Shown: positions 24,055 to 35,150, numbered from the stretch's first letter. The stretch: 64,000 nt of DNA from Deroplatys truncata (GCA_030765065.1 CM060986.1:80841573-80905572), one strand, 5' to 3'. Notes: generated by a model not told the origin, from the letters alone. A program made the numbers and translations.

Positions 24055-24691
24055 TGTGACGGCGGCTAGGATCCAAGCTTATCGGTAGATCGGTGCCCGA
24101 CGTTCGGAATAAACAATGATAAAGGCCGCTCGCAGCGTAAACACGGGGTACGGTATCGGCAGATAAACAGAACCTTGTTGAAGCATCTTCTTGCCCCCTC
24201 CTCCAGCAAGCGTGTCAAAATAATTCTAAAACGTTCGAGAACCTTGTGGAAAGATCCCACTGACTATATAAGCGAGCGCTCTCGCGGAAGGTAGGCAGTT
24301 GCTAGTAGTGGAGAAAGAGTTGTTGAGTCAGTGAGTGAGTTAGGAGTGCGTCTCTGGTAAGACATCAAGAGTGATCCTTCGAGCGAATTGGTGATGGTTG
24401 TTGTGAGTGCAGCAACTGCTACTGTGGAGTGACAGGTCGTGGAGGTCTTGTGTTTGATCCCGAGTGAAGTACACCGTCGGGCGTAAAGAGTCAACGTCAC
24501 GGAAGAAGTGAAGGGAAGCCAAATTGAACTAGTTCACCTTAGTGAAGTGATAGTGTGAACGAAATGAACTCCCAGTGAAGCTGAACTAGATTAGAACTTA
24601 GAAGAACAGCGAGTGAGAACTTAGGGAAGTGACAGTTAAAAAACCGGACAAACTCCCAACAATAAGCCTTCTTGGTGAAGGCAAGTCTACA
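24055..24691 (+). mobile_element. Solo LTR of an LTR retrotransposon
   Basis: 637 bp, beginning TGTGACGGCGGC and ending AAGTCTACA (TG...CA with TGT/ACA inverted tips). It is flanked by the 4-bp direct repeat ATAA at 24051-24054 and 24692-24695, the target duplication size expected of Ty3/Gypsy-type integration. GC-rich compared with its surroundings. No internal coding region or second LTR follows, so the provirus was probably lost by LTR-LTR recombination. Orientation is set by the TATA box. The 60-78-codon frames on the minus strand are antisense to the promoter and not genes. Confidence 0.75.
24170..24300 (+). promoter_or_regulatory. Heat-shock-type promoter within the solo LTR
   Basis: Two arrays of alternating GAA/TTC units in exact 5-bp steps. 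Distal: GAA 24170, TTG 24175, GAA 24180, ATC 24185. Proximal: TTC 24224, AAA 24229, TTC 24234, GAA 24239, TTG 24244, GAA 24249. Heat-shock factor binds nGAAn units in alternating orientation, and three or more in phase make a functional element. Both arrays share GAACCTTGT. A TATATAA box lies at 24265-24271, and an initiator-like GCAGTT puts +1 at about 24297, 32 bp from the TATA box. This layout is that of an animal hsp gene promoter. Inference from motifs only. Confidence 0.7.
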
Positions 24692-24830
24692 ATAAAATTT
24701 ACCTATTTAGCTTATGTAATAACACTAAGCGTATCTAATCTTAAATCATATTGGTACAGATGGGCATGTACATATATCAAAACATAAAATATAAAAAACT
24801 TAAAAAAATAAGTATTTTAAATTGGCAATA

Positions 24831-25663
24831 CAGGATGCATCGTAATAGCGCAAACTGAAACGGTTGAAAGTATACGACAGTAGAAGCAAAAACGTTCCAA
24901 GTAAACTGGGTCATGTGGGAGATGATTGCAAATAAGTGATTACAAGCCCCCACTGATTTCATTAAGCAACATCGACATAAACAAATTTGAAATGTAGACC
25001 TTTGGTTTAATAATTACCATTCTAAATCTCCAGCTGACTCAAAATTCACTCATAGCTTAACAAGAAATGCAGTTCTACTTTAGTATGTTACACGTTATTA
25101 ATACTGTACACTCTTCCCTATTAAAGGAGGTGTTCAAAGTGGTGTCCTTGCATCTGGATGCAATACTGCGCTCGTCTCTGCAACGAGTTTCGAATTCTTT
25201 CAAACAAACCTGGATCTTCTCCTCGGAATTCTTCACAAGCACGTACGATTTTCTGCTCCAGTACTTCAACGGTATCAATAGGAGTCTATACACTACGTCT
25301 CTACGTCTTTGAGGTGACCCAATACAGAAAAATCCAAAGGATTGAGATCATATAATCATGGAGGCCAAGGTACAGGCGTTCCTCGACCTATCCATCTTGG
25401 ACCATATCTCCACGTTAGATGTCTTCTTACAGTAGCAGCAAAATATGCCGGTTCTCCATCATGCATTTACCACATACTCTGACGTTGCTCAAGGGGAACT
25501 TCCTCAGCCAATTCGCGTCAGTGACGGCTCATAACAACACATTTGCAATAATAAATCTCGCACACAGTTTGTTTAGGAACCCATTTTTACTGGACGTTTT
25601 ATGCTTCTATTGTCGTATACTTTCAGCCGTTTCAGTTTGTGCTATTAGTTATGATACATCCTG
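24831..25663 (-). mobile_element. Internally deleted TIR transposon with long terminal repeats
   Basis: The first ~80 bp (from CAGGATGCATCG) and the last ~85 bp (to ATGATACATCCTG) are inverted copies sharing CAAACTGAAACGG and TGAAAGTATACGACA. TA precedes the left end; AT follows the right end. The space between encodes the remains of a DDE transposase on the minus strand. At 833 bp it is too short for a full gene. Tc1/mariner superfamily by its transposase. Confidence 0.8.
25125..25540 (-). pseudogene. Tc1/mariner-type transposase, C-terminal remnant
   Basis: Read on the minus strand with frame changes, the order is VPLEQRQRMW, then a FMHDGAPAHF-like block (now MHDGEPAYFAATV), a MDRSRNA stretch in place of RWIGRGGP, a WPP-LYDLNPLDFSVLGHLKD block with an in-frame stop, and finally VEVLEQKIVRACEEFRGEDPGLFERIRNSLQRRAQYCIQ and a GHHFEHLL end in pieces. 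These are the last two thirds of a transposase common in insects. The N-terminal DNA-binding part is absent. Dead. Confidence 0.75.
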
Positions 25664-26059
25664 ATTGGTGGTCTGCAACGTTCGCCTGGTTTCCTTCTTA
25701 GCATCATTCTTATAACTCTTTCTGATACAATATTTCTTTGGCATGGAAGCTGCTACACTATGGATTATTCCAATATGTAATATGACTTTGAAATAATGTA
25801 AAATACATGTTTCTCAGTCCTCCTAGTGATATGCAAGATTTTAAATTTATTATGAGTTAAGTAACTCATGCAGTGTTACTAATTGGAATTTCCTCTTTAA
25901 TTCGATAAATATTTATCACTGTAGGCAAAAGGCAAATTTTAAATCCGTTTTTAAAATGGTAATATATGTATTATATTTTACAATAAATTCTTACCACTTC
26001 AAGAAATATGAAGGTAACTCCTATACACTTTACAGTAGAGAGGTAAACTTTAACCCACT
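25664..26059. other. No recognised feature
   Basis: AT-rich spacer between the TIR transposon and the next TG repeat. Confidence 0.4.
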
Positions 26060-26103
26060 TTTTACTTTCCTTACCATGTACATGCCAGGTAGAGAAGTGT
26101 GTT

Positions 26104-26154
<51 letters not shown>

Positions 26155-26852
26155 AATGGCATAACTCAAAAACGAAAATGCTGATAAATACCAAACTTGG
26201 TATTGAATTCCAAGGATGCGACATAAGGATTTTCAAGAAAACACTGCCACTCCAAACTACCCTTCACATGGAACATTTTTCGATATTTTTTGTATTCTAA
26301 AAATGGTTATAACGGTTTTTATTAAAATGCCGTATATTAAGGCATTTACATGTCAAATAAAATCTATAACTTGAATTTTCTGGGAATAGCCTGTGAAGGC
26401 CTCTTCATTTGGAAGGAAACGTGCATAATCTTGTATAACCGGTAAACGTTAAGCGTAGACCAAAAATGTACTACACCAGAAATGACGATCTCTTTAAAAC
26501 ACACAATTTATTTCAAATACAATTTTTTTAGCATCAACCATTTCGGAATAGCCTTTATTAATGGTTCGAATTGTTCAGTACTTATCTTTCTTTGCAAGTG
26601 CCGTCGATTTTCAGTTGCTTCTCTCGATGTCATAAGGGGATGGAATTTTAAGGTAAGCATATAGGACTCAGTTCTAAAAGAATTTGACTATCGATATTCC
26701 CTTTGTATCTATAACGAAACGTGTAATGCATCTATTTCTGGAAAGGCTTATCTCGATTAAAATGAAGCAGATAGGAAAAGAGAGTTTCATACCCACTAAT
26801 AAGCGATACTGGATAGAGAAAGTCATGCGAATTTAAGACATCAGAATTTTAA
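26060..26852 (+). repeat. TG repeat copy with a long microsatellite
   Basis: Begins TTTTACTTTCCTTACC and ends GAGAAAGTCATGCGAATT. The TG tract at 26104-26151 is the longest in the window. The ~70 bp normally between the start hairpin and the TG tract (the CCGAGATTTCACC region) are missing, as if lost by slippage or recombination. Confidence 0.8.
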
Positions 26853-27139
26853 AAAATAATAGCTGACACAAGTTTTAATCAAAAGATGGTAAAACTAAAA
26901 ACTAGTACTATCATCCTTCATAAACAATGTATTATATAAAAGTAGAATAGTGTATTTAAACGACGTGCATCTACATCCTACAAAAATTTGAGTATGGTAT
27001 CCTAAATAGTTTCTGAGGTAATGAGCCATGAATTTATCAGATTTAACATTGGAGGCATAGGGCTGCTGATCTCTCCTTAAACTCTTATTGTAATGTAGAA
27101 TACGTTTTGGTGGCTTCTCCTCATAGAAGCTCGCTACTA

Positions 27140-27630
27140 GTCCATATAACTCTCCGTAAGTGGGGGAGGGGGTTCCGAGCCCTTCAGCTGCCGTGATGCG
27201 GGCGCTATGGAACCTTAGCACTCGTGGTACTTTTGGCGTTAATAAAACTACGCAGGCCGAAATTCGAGCCTCCCGAAAGGAAGTCCTTCGGATTGGGTTG
27301 GACTCGGCGGGGCAGTGGTTCCCGAAACCAAAGGGAGATTCGATACGTCTGTGCAAAATTTCCGCCCAGTTGGAGTTAAGAGATACTCTGATGTTTCCAG
27401 CACCAACCACGTGAGCTGGTAGACACTGGCTAGACACTGTCGCCTCCATCGAGATTGTTCGGTGTCTTCCCCTTTTAGGTTTGACGCACGTAACTGCGTA
27501 TCCATTTCCGCCCCAGTGAGAACGGGGGAGCGGTTTATAAAATAGTTGCTGTCCTAACTGAAAATCCCACGGGCTTAATTCCTGGGTCCCGAGCGTTGAC
27601 CGAGTAGCTAGAACTCTCGCTCCTTGATCA
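27140..27630 (-). mobile_element. GC-rich SINE-like block
   Basis: GC-rich island in AT-rich DNA. Its right part (about 27495-27625) looks like a minus-strand tRNA-type head with CGGGACCCAGGAATTAAG in place of a B box, reminiscent of family 3. The left part has no second copy here. A 301-codon minus-strand frame that spans this block and a neighbouring TG repeat (26895-27800) is a by-product of repeat composition, not a gene. Confidence 0.35.
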
Positions 27631-28029
27631 GTCCATATAACTATAAATGTATGGTGTTCACATGTATTTTTAATTTCTCTACCACGTGCCTTGTAGGCAG
27701 AGATTTCACCGGAAATATAAATTTTGGGACCCCTAAATCCAAGAAATGCATTTTTAAAGAGGTCAGTATGTGTATGTGTGCGTGAAAGAGAGAACAGCAT
27801 AACTCAAAAACACAAAGCCGGTTAAATATCAAACTTGGTATTTACGTTTCATACTTTCAAAGATGCGACACGAAGGTTTTTAATAAAATTTCCCAACCCA
27901 AACCACTGTTTACATAAAATATTTTTCGAAATTTTTGATTTCCTAAAAATAGCAGCTACGATTTGGATTAAAATGCCACGTATTAAAGTTATTTACATGG
28001 AAAATAAAATGTATTTCTTGGATTTTCTG

Positions 28030-28977
28030 TGAAAGTAGAAAGTAAACAATCTTCTTCATGCAAAAGAAGATTAGAAGAAACATTTCCAGCAACCATAGCA
28101 GAACAGTCTTGCATACATCTTTTTAGAAGACTGAAGACATTAACCCTACCTTGCATGTACATATTCTCATTCTTAAAATTCTTTGTATGCAATCGAACCA
28201 CGTTTATAATAAACGTGGAAATTCATGAGATAAAGACTAGACAAAAGGGCAACATCCATCATCCCAGTGCAAAACTTTGTTGCTTCCAGAAAGGTGTATA
28301 TTATGAGGCCATAAAAATATTTAATGCTCTCCCTAATGATCTTAAGGGAAAAGTTAACAGTTTAAATGTATTTAAAACTGTTGTTAAGGATTACCTATGC
28401 CCAAAAGCGTATTATTCTGTACAAGATTATCCTGATTATAATACATATACAGCTCTGTAAATAGTATTAGTAAATATTAATGGCAATTTCCAATTACATT
28501 TGACGCCTGCTCTAGAATTAATGAAGCTTTCTAAATGCATGCATATTAAAAACTGACAGTAAATTTTGTGCATTACAAATAAAATAGAACAAAATGACGA
28601 GACGAACAAAAGGTACAAGCCTATTGAAAGTTAAAACAACTGTTATTGTCTATAAATATAATGTTAGCCTTATAATGGCAAGGAGGTATTCGATTTTGCA
28701 CAAAATTACACCTGCTTTGTTTCATTTTGTATATAATATGTCTTTATTTTATTTGAAATGTCCTGTATTCTACGTAATATTTATGTATATACGTAACTAT
28801 ATTGTACATTTCCTTGACACGCATATAGTAGGTCTTTATTTTATTTTAAATGTTCTATATTCTGTGTAATATTTATGTTTATGTGTAATTTGGTGCACAT
28901 TTCTTTGACATGTTCTATGTTCACAAGTCGTTATGGCTGCTAGTGAATTCATAGAATACAATTCAATCTAATCTAAT
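28030..28977 (+). mobile_element. 5'-truncated non-LTR retrotransposon (CR1/Jockey/RTE-like), 3' end
   Basis: The insertion carries the last ~140 codons of a reverse transcriptase ORF, a ~515-bp 3' UTR and a short tandem tail of AATCT units (28963-28977). The 3' UTR holds two ~80-bp tandem units (about 28742-28820 and 28833-28912), each with TTTATTTTATTT...GTAATATTTATGT and a CATTTC-TTGACA end. The lack of poly(A) and the short repeat tail fit CR1-like groups. Confidence 0.75.
28035..28460 (+). pseudogene. Reverse transcriptase ORF, C-terminal fragment
   Basis: Open for about 140 codons to TAA at 28458-28460. It contains the post-RT motif pattern of CR1/Jockey/Rex-type LINEs: a LFRRLKTLTLPCMYIFSFLKFF helix, an IHEIKTRQKGNIHHP stretch in place of the usual IHxHNTRxK, and GVYYEAIKIFNALPNDLK. 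No catalytic RT motifs remain because the copy is 5'-truncated, and there is no start codon of its own. The frame is still open, so the insertion is fairly young. Confidence 0.7.
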
Positions 28978-29430
28978 CTAGTTCTCTTCATTCGGAAGCA
29001 GCTTTGTGTAATCGTATTCAACTAATAAACGTTAAACCATAGACGAAAATGTACTACACACAAATGCATATCTCTTTAAAACACACATTTTATTTCAAAT
29101 AAGTTTTTTGTGTTATAATCCATTTCTGAGATATCCGTTATTAGTTGCTCCAATTGTTCAATACTTGTTCATTTTCTTAAGTCCTGTTAGCATTCAGTTG
29201 AATGTTAGAATTTTAAGACCAGCGTATAACGTCCAGTTCTAAAATATTTGACTATCGCTGCTCCCTTTGTATCTATAACGAGATGTGTTATGTAGCTATT
29301 TCTGCAACGGTTTAGTTGGATTAAAATGTAGTAGACAGAAAAATAAGCTTTAGTAAGAATAGTTTGTACACCCACTAATAAACGATAGATGGAAGAGAAA
29401 GTCATGTGAATGTATCACATCATATTTTTC

Positions 29431-30049
29431 TGTATCCGAGATATCATGGCAGATGAAAGTACGTCATTGGTGTGGTTGGTTCCAGGGGGCTTGAAACTGA
29501 TGTTCCGGAAGTCCGTTCATCACAAAGAAACTGAAAAAAAAGAATTGTGAATCTTCATTTCGCCAAAACATCCAACTCGTTATTTATGTCCTTCTAGAAG
29601 ATTTCCTAGATGTACGTGAATGTCCCTATGAGATTATCATAGCTCAATTCCCATACAGAAAAATAAATCTGATATATTGCACTGACATGACCTTCGAAAT
29701 AAAATTGGCATTGCATTTGCTATACATATGTATTATAGACGGACTTAATTTAATGCTGGAAACTAATCCATCGTACTTTACTCCCTCAAAGAGTAAAAGG
29801 TACTTTATGCTTCTACCCTGACACCTGGAGCGAGGTATAAAGGGAGAGACACAAAGGGCAACCAGATCCGGATGACGAGGCCGCAAGCGTGGATGGGGTC
29901 CTTAACGTTTGCATATAGAACGCATTCGACTGCGCCCCGGCCACCCATAAGCCTTCTAACCAGCGGAGGTTCCCCTGATTAGGCCCACTAGGAGGCGGGT
30001 CCTAACTGTGCAGCCCTGTAACAACGCCAGAGAAGAAACCTCTACAAAG
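29431..30049. other. No recognised gene
   Basis: GC rises from about 29800 on toward the SINE at 30050, which may extend further left than annotated. No coding signal. Confidence 0.35.
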
Positions 30050-30300
30050 TGCACATTCATCACCCAGCCGCAACCCGTCCAACACCGTTGCCTGGTCCTA
30101 CAACCCTGAAATAGATGACAGTGAAGGAGGTGATGGGTACAGAAAATGAAGGGCAGAAGCTATGGTAGAAGAGAAATTACCCCAGCATTCTACCCATGGA
30201 AACCACGAAACTCATGGGTTGGTGTGGGCGGTCGCCGGGCATTGAACCCGGGACCTCCCGAAAGCAAGTCACATTCCTTACCGTGGCGCCACCTCCCTCG
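30050..30300 (-). mobile_element. tRNA-derived SINE, family 2
   Basis: On the minus strand the head reads CGAGGGAGGTGGCGCCACGG, followed by TTTCGGGAGGTCCCGGGTTC as B-box region and then a GTTTCGTGGTTTCCATGGGT stretch. It shares its distal sequence with 8290-8663 and its head with 12128. Confidence 0.65.
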
Positions 30301-31555
30301 GTTCAAGTGAGTTATGTACTGTTGGACAACGAGAAGAAGGCGAGCGGAGCCTGAGGGCCGAGCCGGGTTCTCTAACTGTTTATCTGCTCACGTACTGTCG
30401 ATTGTTTACTACGTTTACTACGAAATGTGTTTGTGTGCAAATGAACCACCCATGCTGCCAGATCTGATACTAGCAGAACAGCAGTCGCCGTAATAGGTGT
30501 TAACGCATTGGCGCTTGCCATGGGTGAGTACTTGAAAACACTGTGTAGTAGTTTATAACCTCCTAACATGCTTATCGTATCCACACGGCGAGCGTAAATA
30601 TGATACGGACGCAGGAAAGTGTTGATGTTACACATTCCTCTCGCTTGCCTTCTTCTCGTGGTCTATCAGTACTTGAAACCAAAAACAGTGGAACTGTAAA
30701 CAATGTTCTCACATCATATGTGAAGCTATCTTTCTCATCATGCAAAACAATAACTGACCGAAAATGCAATATTTTGCCAAGGAATGCTGTAAAATTATTT
30801 GTAACCTATTGTGACCATCGTTCTTTTTTCTTTTCTGAGTTTAAGGTTTTCATGCTGGTGAGGATTTATTATATTTGTGTTGGTATTATATTAAATATGT
30901 GGAAAAATTAATTTACAATATATTATTTATAAAAGAATAATTATATATATTTATATTTTAATATTTTTTAACAATTTTACTTCATTTGTTTCCTTCATAT
31001 TGTTCATATTTCCTTCATATTTTAACTTAATGATATACATTGTTAGGGTTACTCGCATTACACAGCTTCAAATGAATATAGGACTTTCCTTTTGATTATG
31101 TTGAAAGCAAGACGTTTTCAAGAATACAATTTATGATGAATGTTTCTTCATTTAATGGGAAACACAATCACATTAGTTAATGGTCATTTAATGGTGAGCT
31201 AATTCTTTAAAATGGAAACCCCATCATTTTTTAACATATTTTGATTTTATGCATAAAGGGTAATACCTTTTTTAAAATACTTTTATTTAAAGCAAACGCT
31301 ATTTTATATAATATTTAAGAATTTGAAGAGAAATCTAATGTCTGTAAACTGTGTTTTTGTTTTGTTAAAGTCAAAAAACTGTATCTAAGTTAGTTTTCTA
31401 TGTATTAACGTTAATTATTTTTAAAGCTTCTAAGATACTTTATGAAATAATTATGCTTTGATTATCCTTCAATAAAGGTATGTTTCAGATAAAAGTTGTT
31501 TGCTTCTGAGCGCAGAACAAAAATATGTTAAAAAGTTGGAATTCTCGTTTAAAAA
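30301..31555. other. No recognised feature
   Basis: A mixed stretch to about 30800, then very AT-rich DNA. A 103-codon frame at 30600-30911 has no recognisable domain. Confidence 0.4.
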
Positions 31556-31559
31556 AATA

Positions 31560-32581
31560 TTCCATTTTTTCCATTCACATGACTTTCTACAAAATTCAAA
31601 TACAAAAGTTTATTCTCCTATCTACTTCTTTTATAGATTTGAATATTCATTACATATTTATACATTTCATTGTAGGTACAAGAAGAATACATTAAATTAT
31701 GTAAACGGCTTGTATTTGCATAACTACAAAAAGCGGAAAAAAATGGATAGCGATTTTTGTTTCAGAAAGGTGCAAAGTATTTGAAAATTCAAGCCGAAAA
31801 TAAACATTATCTCGGAAACGGTTAATCCTACAACAATTTTATTTGGCATAAAATGTGCACTTTAACGAGATCGGTAATTTCTTTTTGTCTATCTCTTACG
31901 GTTTACTAATTATACAAAAGCCAGTGTCGTCCTCCGTGGTCTAGGGGTATCATGCCAGTCTCTGGTTCCCGAGGTCCCCAGTTCAACCCTGACGGTTGGC
32001 TATGAATTGTTTTCGGGCGTAAAAATCCTTAGCATGGCTTCCTTTGGAAGGAAAGTAAAGCCGGTGGTCCCGGTGGTAGATTTACGGCATGTAAAAGAAC
32101 CTCAAGACTGATAAAGAGGCTTCTGAGCAAAATTTTCAGCCTTTCAGGCTCAATATAGAATGGAACGCTAAGGACCATAGTAGTTAAAGTGCGTTTTCAT
32201 AATTAAAGCTAACTTTTAATTTTTTTACAAAAGACATCGTGAATAAAAGGCTATTCCCAGAAAAATCAATATATACATTCCTTATTTGTCATGCAAATAT
32301 CTTAAACATATGTTGTTTTTATCAAAATCGAGTAATTTTTGAGAAAATCTAAAATAACGAAAATGTTTCCATGTAAAGGTTAGCATAGGACGGGGGATTT
32401 TGTTGAACGTTTTCGTGTCGCATCCTTGAAAGACACAGAATTTAAATATATGTTGGAATTTATCTGAATTTTTGTTTTTAAGTTATTTGTTTATACACAT
32501 TTTTTTATTCAGGGAGCATCAAAATGTGTATTTCTTATAAAATCTTGGTGTCGAATTTCTGAGTGGAATATAACTATAGGT
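31560..32581 (-). repeat. TG repeat copy split by a SINE
   Basis: Begins TTCCATTCACATGACTTTCT and ends near GTGGAATATAACTATAGGTA. The CA tract is lost (the position near 32490 reads TTATACACATTTTT). The family 1 SINE at 31921-32225 interrupts it. LTR-like copy B starts right at its far end. Confidence 0.75.
31921..32225 (+). mobile_element. tRNA-derived SINE, family 1, nested
   Basis: Inserted into a TG repeat between 8-bp direct repeats TACAAAAG at 31913-31920 and 32226-32233. The head is GTCGTCCTCCGTGGTCTAGG, the B box is degenerate (AGTTCAACCCT), and the body blocks are the same as at 14185. The tail is AT-rich. Confidence 0.88.
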
Positions 32582-33162
32582 AGAGGCAGTATTTTTTATA
32601 CTTAAATGATTTCAGTCTAATTATATAATATATAAATTCAATAGCAGCCCACCTTAAAGCAATATGTGTATTAACAAGATATAAAAGGTGTATATTACAG
32701 TCATTGTATATGTTTATATTATTGTATACATGTTTAATAATGTTATGTGAATGTATTACGTAATTTAATAAGTAGGAGCTGTGAGAATAATAGGTTAAAA
32801 GTTGCTAACAATGAGACAACAATGAGGTAACCTTGAAGCAATAATGAATTAGAAAGTTTAAATGCTACTGGTAATTCTTGGAAGCAATAATGTAATTTTT
32901 GTGACAGTTCATAAAATAGCCAATCAACAACCAGGAAAAGCTTTAGTTAAATGAAGGTAATCTATTGGAGTAGGATTAGCCAATCAGAAACTGAAATATA
33001 GCAAAATTTACAAATCTAGAAGTCAGTTGCTTGTAAACAGCGTTTCCAACCGGACGCGAGATGCGTCCTCGAGAAATTTAATACGTATTTTGTGTGAGAC
33101 AAAAATAGTTAAAGTGTTAAAAAGTGCAAGTATTTAATATATTTAATAAAAAACAAATCTCA

Positions 33163-33203
<41 letters not shown>

Positions 33204-33625
33204 CAGTGAAGTGTTATTTAAATCGTGTCAAGCATTAATAAAAGGAGTGAAGTAAAATTATAATCTGTATAAGCCTACATTCTTCAGTCGCACCACTCCC
33301 TGCTAAGACATTCATGTCTCTAAAAAAGAATATAAATACTGACGCAGCTGAGGCAAAAATAAATACATAAATATTTAAAGAAACAGTAAAAATTACAAAG
33401 TTAATATTTTTAAACATGTTTGGGGCAAAGGCCACCGGAAAGTACATTTAGGGCGAAGGCTACCGGAAAGTTTTTACCATACGTGGGATTGCAACTACTT
33501 CAAGTTTGGCACCCCAACAGTCTAAATATAATACATCTTCTTCAAACTTGCTTTCCATACATAGCAGCAACAAACTTTCAAATTGGCTCCCAAAGCGTGG
33601 GGCAAATAACAATAATACAACAAAA
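32582..33625 (+). repeat. LTR-like repeat, copy B
   Basis: Same order of blocks as copy A: GAGGCAGTATTTTTTATAC start, CCAAT boxes near 32918 and 32978, the cleavage/polyadenylation region near 33236-33245, and the GGGGCAAAGGCCACCGG region duplicated in tandem (33422 and 33450). TTGGCACCCCAACAGT-like and TTGGCTCCCAAAGCGTGGGG units follow. A (TC)n run at 33165-33199 is unique to this copy. Confidence 0.65.
33165..33199. repeat. (TC)n microsatellite within LTR-like copy B
   Basis: About 17 TC units where copies C and D have only GCTCTCTATATC. Confidence 0.95.
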
Positions 33626-34504
33626 TTAACATCATCAAGTTAAGTAAAAATATAGCTGTCCATAAAATTACTTTGAAAATAAATTTAACTAATGTTATTC
33701 TTTTTCCACCCCAAAAGAACAATCAATTCCAATAGTGTTCTCAAAAACGTGTTGCTTACAACATAATCCGAGAGAAGGTTTTTAAAAAAGCACTCTCAAT
33801 ATTGTCCTTGAGGTTCAATGTTATCAAAAGTGTTAGATCCTCACCTATCTTAACTTTTGCAGCATATTTAAAATATTCACAGATTACTAAACCTGTAATA
33901 TATCTACAATTAAGCCCATACAGGAAATATTTCACGTCTCTGCAGGAATATAATGATTATTTGATGATGCAAGTTGAATATAATCACGTAAAGGCGTGGT
34001 ACAAAGTTAGAACGGGACAGCTAATTGGATATGCCTAATAAGTACGTATTCTGTTGTTATATAACATTACATGGAATTATATGTTACTTCACACTCAGTA
34101 AGTAAAGCCTGACATGATGGGATAAAATTCGCGATATATCACTTAAATTCTTCCTTTCGTTTCGAGATCTCGATTGTAACAATCCTTTGTGGACATGAAC
34201 ACGCATATTGAAGTTCACTGGGTCAAATAGTTTCCTACGGACCAAATGTTATAAATACCAGCGAGAAAGTCCTTCTCCAGCGAGAAAGTTTTGGGCTGCT
34301 GAACTTCGAAAGACTTGTGAGAATAGGTATGTGGTCAGTGAATGTGAAATAACCTACAAAACCATATGCAAAGTTCTCAAAAGAAGACTAATAAACATAA
34401 TCTGACAGGAAATTGAATCTGATTGTAAAACTAAATCTTCTCTCAAGTCTAGCAAATAAAATAAAATTGGATTGCCGTAAAGAGGCATATATTTATATTT
34501 AATT
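33626..34504. other. No recognised feature
   Basis: A 78-codon frame at 33802-34038 and a 65-codon frame at 34208-34405 lie between copy B and a degenerate LINE fragment. They could be eroded retroelement coding sequence, but no motif supports it. Confidence 0.35.
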
Positions 34505-34775
34505 TAGGAAGAAGGGAACGATTAGGAATGGCATGGTTTAGGCCAAGTCCGGAGGGCACAGAAAATGACCGACGATTCTGGCAGGAGAATCTGCCCATTC
34601 TGTGATTTGGATGCCTAGCGAACAACTAAACTCGCAAAAAAAAAATCTTAAGTCCTGTTAGAAGGAGATTCACATTTGAGATCCACTGGCAAAATATAGG
34701 AAATTTCCTGGCTAAACTGTACGAAGCCAGATCAAATTTGTTCAGTTATTCAGGGGCAATTTATCTCTATTTTTT
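34505..34775 (+). mobile_element. Degenerate non-LTR retrotransposon 3' fragment
   Basis: Broken coding sequence with an RRICPFC-type half zinc knuckle near 34588. It matches 47245-47560 (minus strand) in the blocks GGAGGGCACAGAAAA, GGCAGGAGAATCT, GAAGCCA..TCA and TTGTTCAGTTA. Stops and frameshifts throughout. Confidence 0.6.
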
Positions 34776-34969
34776 CTTTTATTTCTTTTTGTCACCTTAA
34801 ACTTTTGTCGTAAATATGCATTGGTCAATAGCCCATGCACCAAATATTTGTGTAAAACTTTAATAATTTGACACTACAAAAATACCTTATCGTCTGACCG
34901 TATGTATCTGTCCATGTATATACTTGCAAATATATGGATTCCATATTTTGTCAGTATGTCGTCCTTAAT

Positions 34970-35150
34970 GAATCGACGCGGTGGTCGAGGTCGTTACAGC
35001 ACGGGCTCGTGAACGGGAGGTCTACTGTTCAAATCCTCCAGGACAGTCCTCCCTGACTGAGGACTTTTTAGGTTTTCTCAGTCCACACAACTGTCAAATG
35101 ACGGGGAGGTACCTAAGCTGCAACGCTTTCTTACCAAATTTCCTTTTCCA
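34970..35150 (+). mobile_element. tRNA-derived SINE, family 2-like
   Basis: Head GCGGTGGTCGAGGTCGTTAC, a GAACGGGAGGTCTACTGTTC region ending in a B-box-like TTCAAATCC, then a tract with TTTTTAGGTTTTCTCAGTCC that resembles the GTTTTT-type body of other family 2 copies. Confidence 0.55.

Larger units (their letters stand above)
27669..29430 (+). repeat. TG repeat copy split by a non-LTR retrotransposon fragment
   Basis: The proximal part, 27669 to about 28028, starts ATTTCTCTACCACGTGCC and has a shortened TG tract near 27770. The distal part resumes at about 28978 with TTCTCTTCATTCGGAAG and ends GAAAGTCATGTGAATGTATC at about 29420. The two parts join in the order seen in uninterrupted copies, apart from a short loss at the junction. 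Confidence 0.8.

Noticed and set aside
24297..24700. Start of an hsp70 gene behind the heat-shock promoter
   Set aside because: No hsp70-type coding sequence follows; the TG...CA ends and ATAA duplication explain the block as a solo LTR.
26895..27800. 301-codon minus-strand open frame, the longest outside the LINE
   Set aside because: It runs across a GC-rich SINE-like block and into a TG repeat copy; no domain, and its start lies in the repeat.
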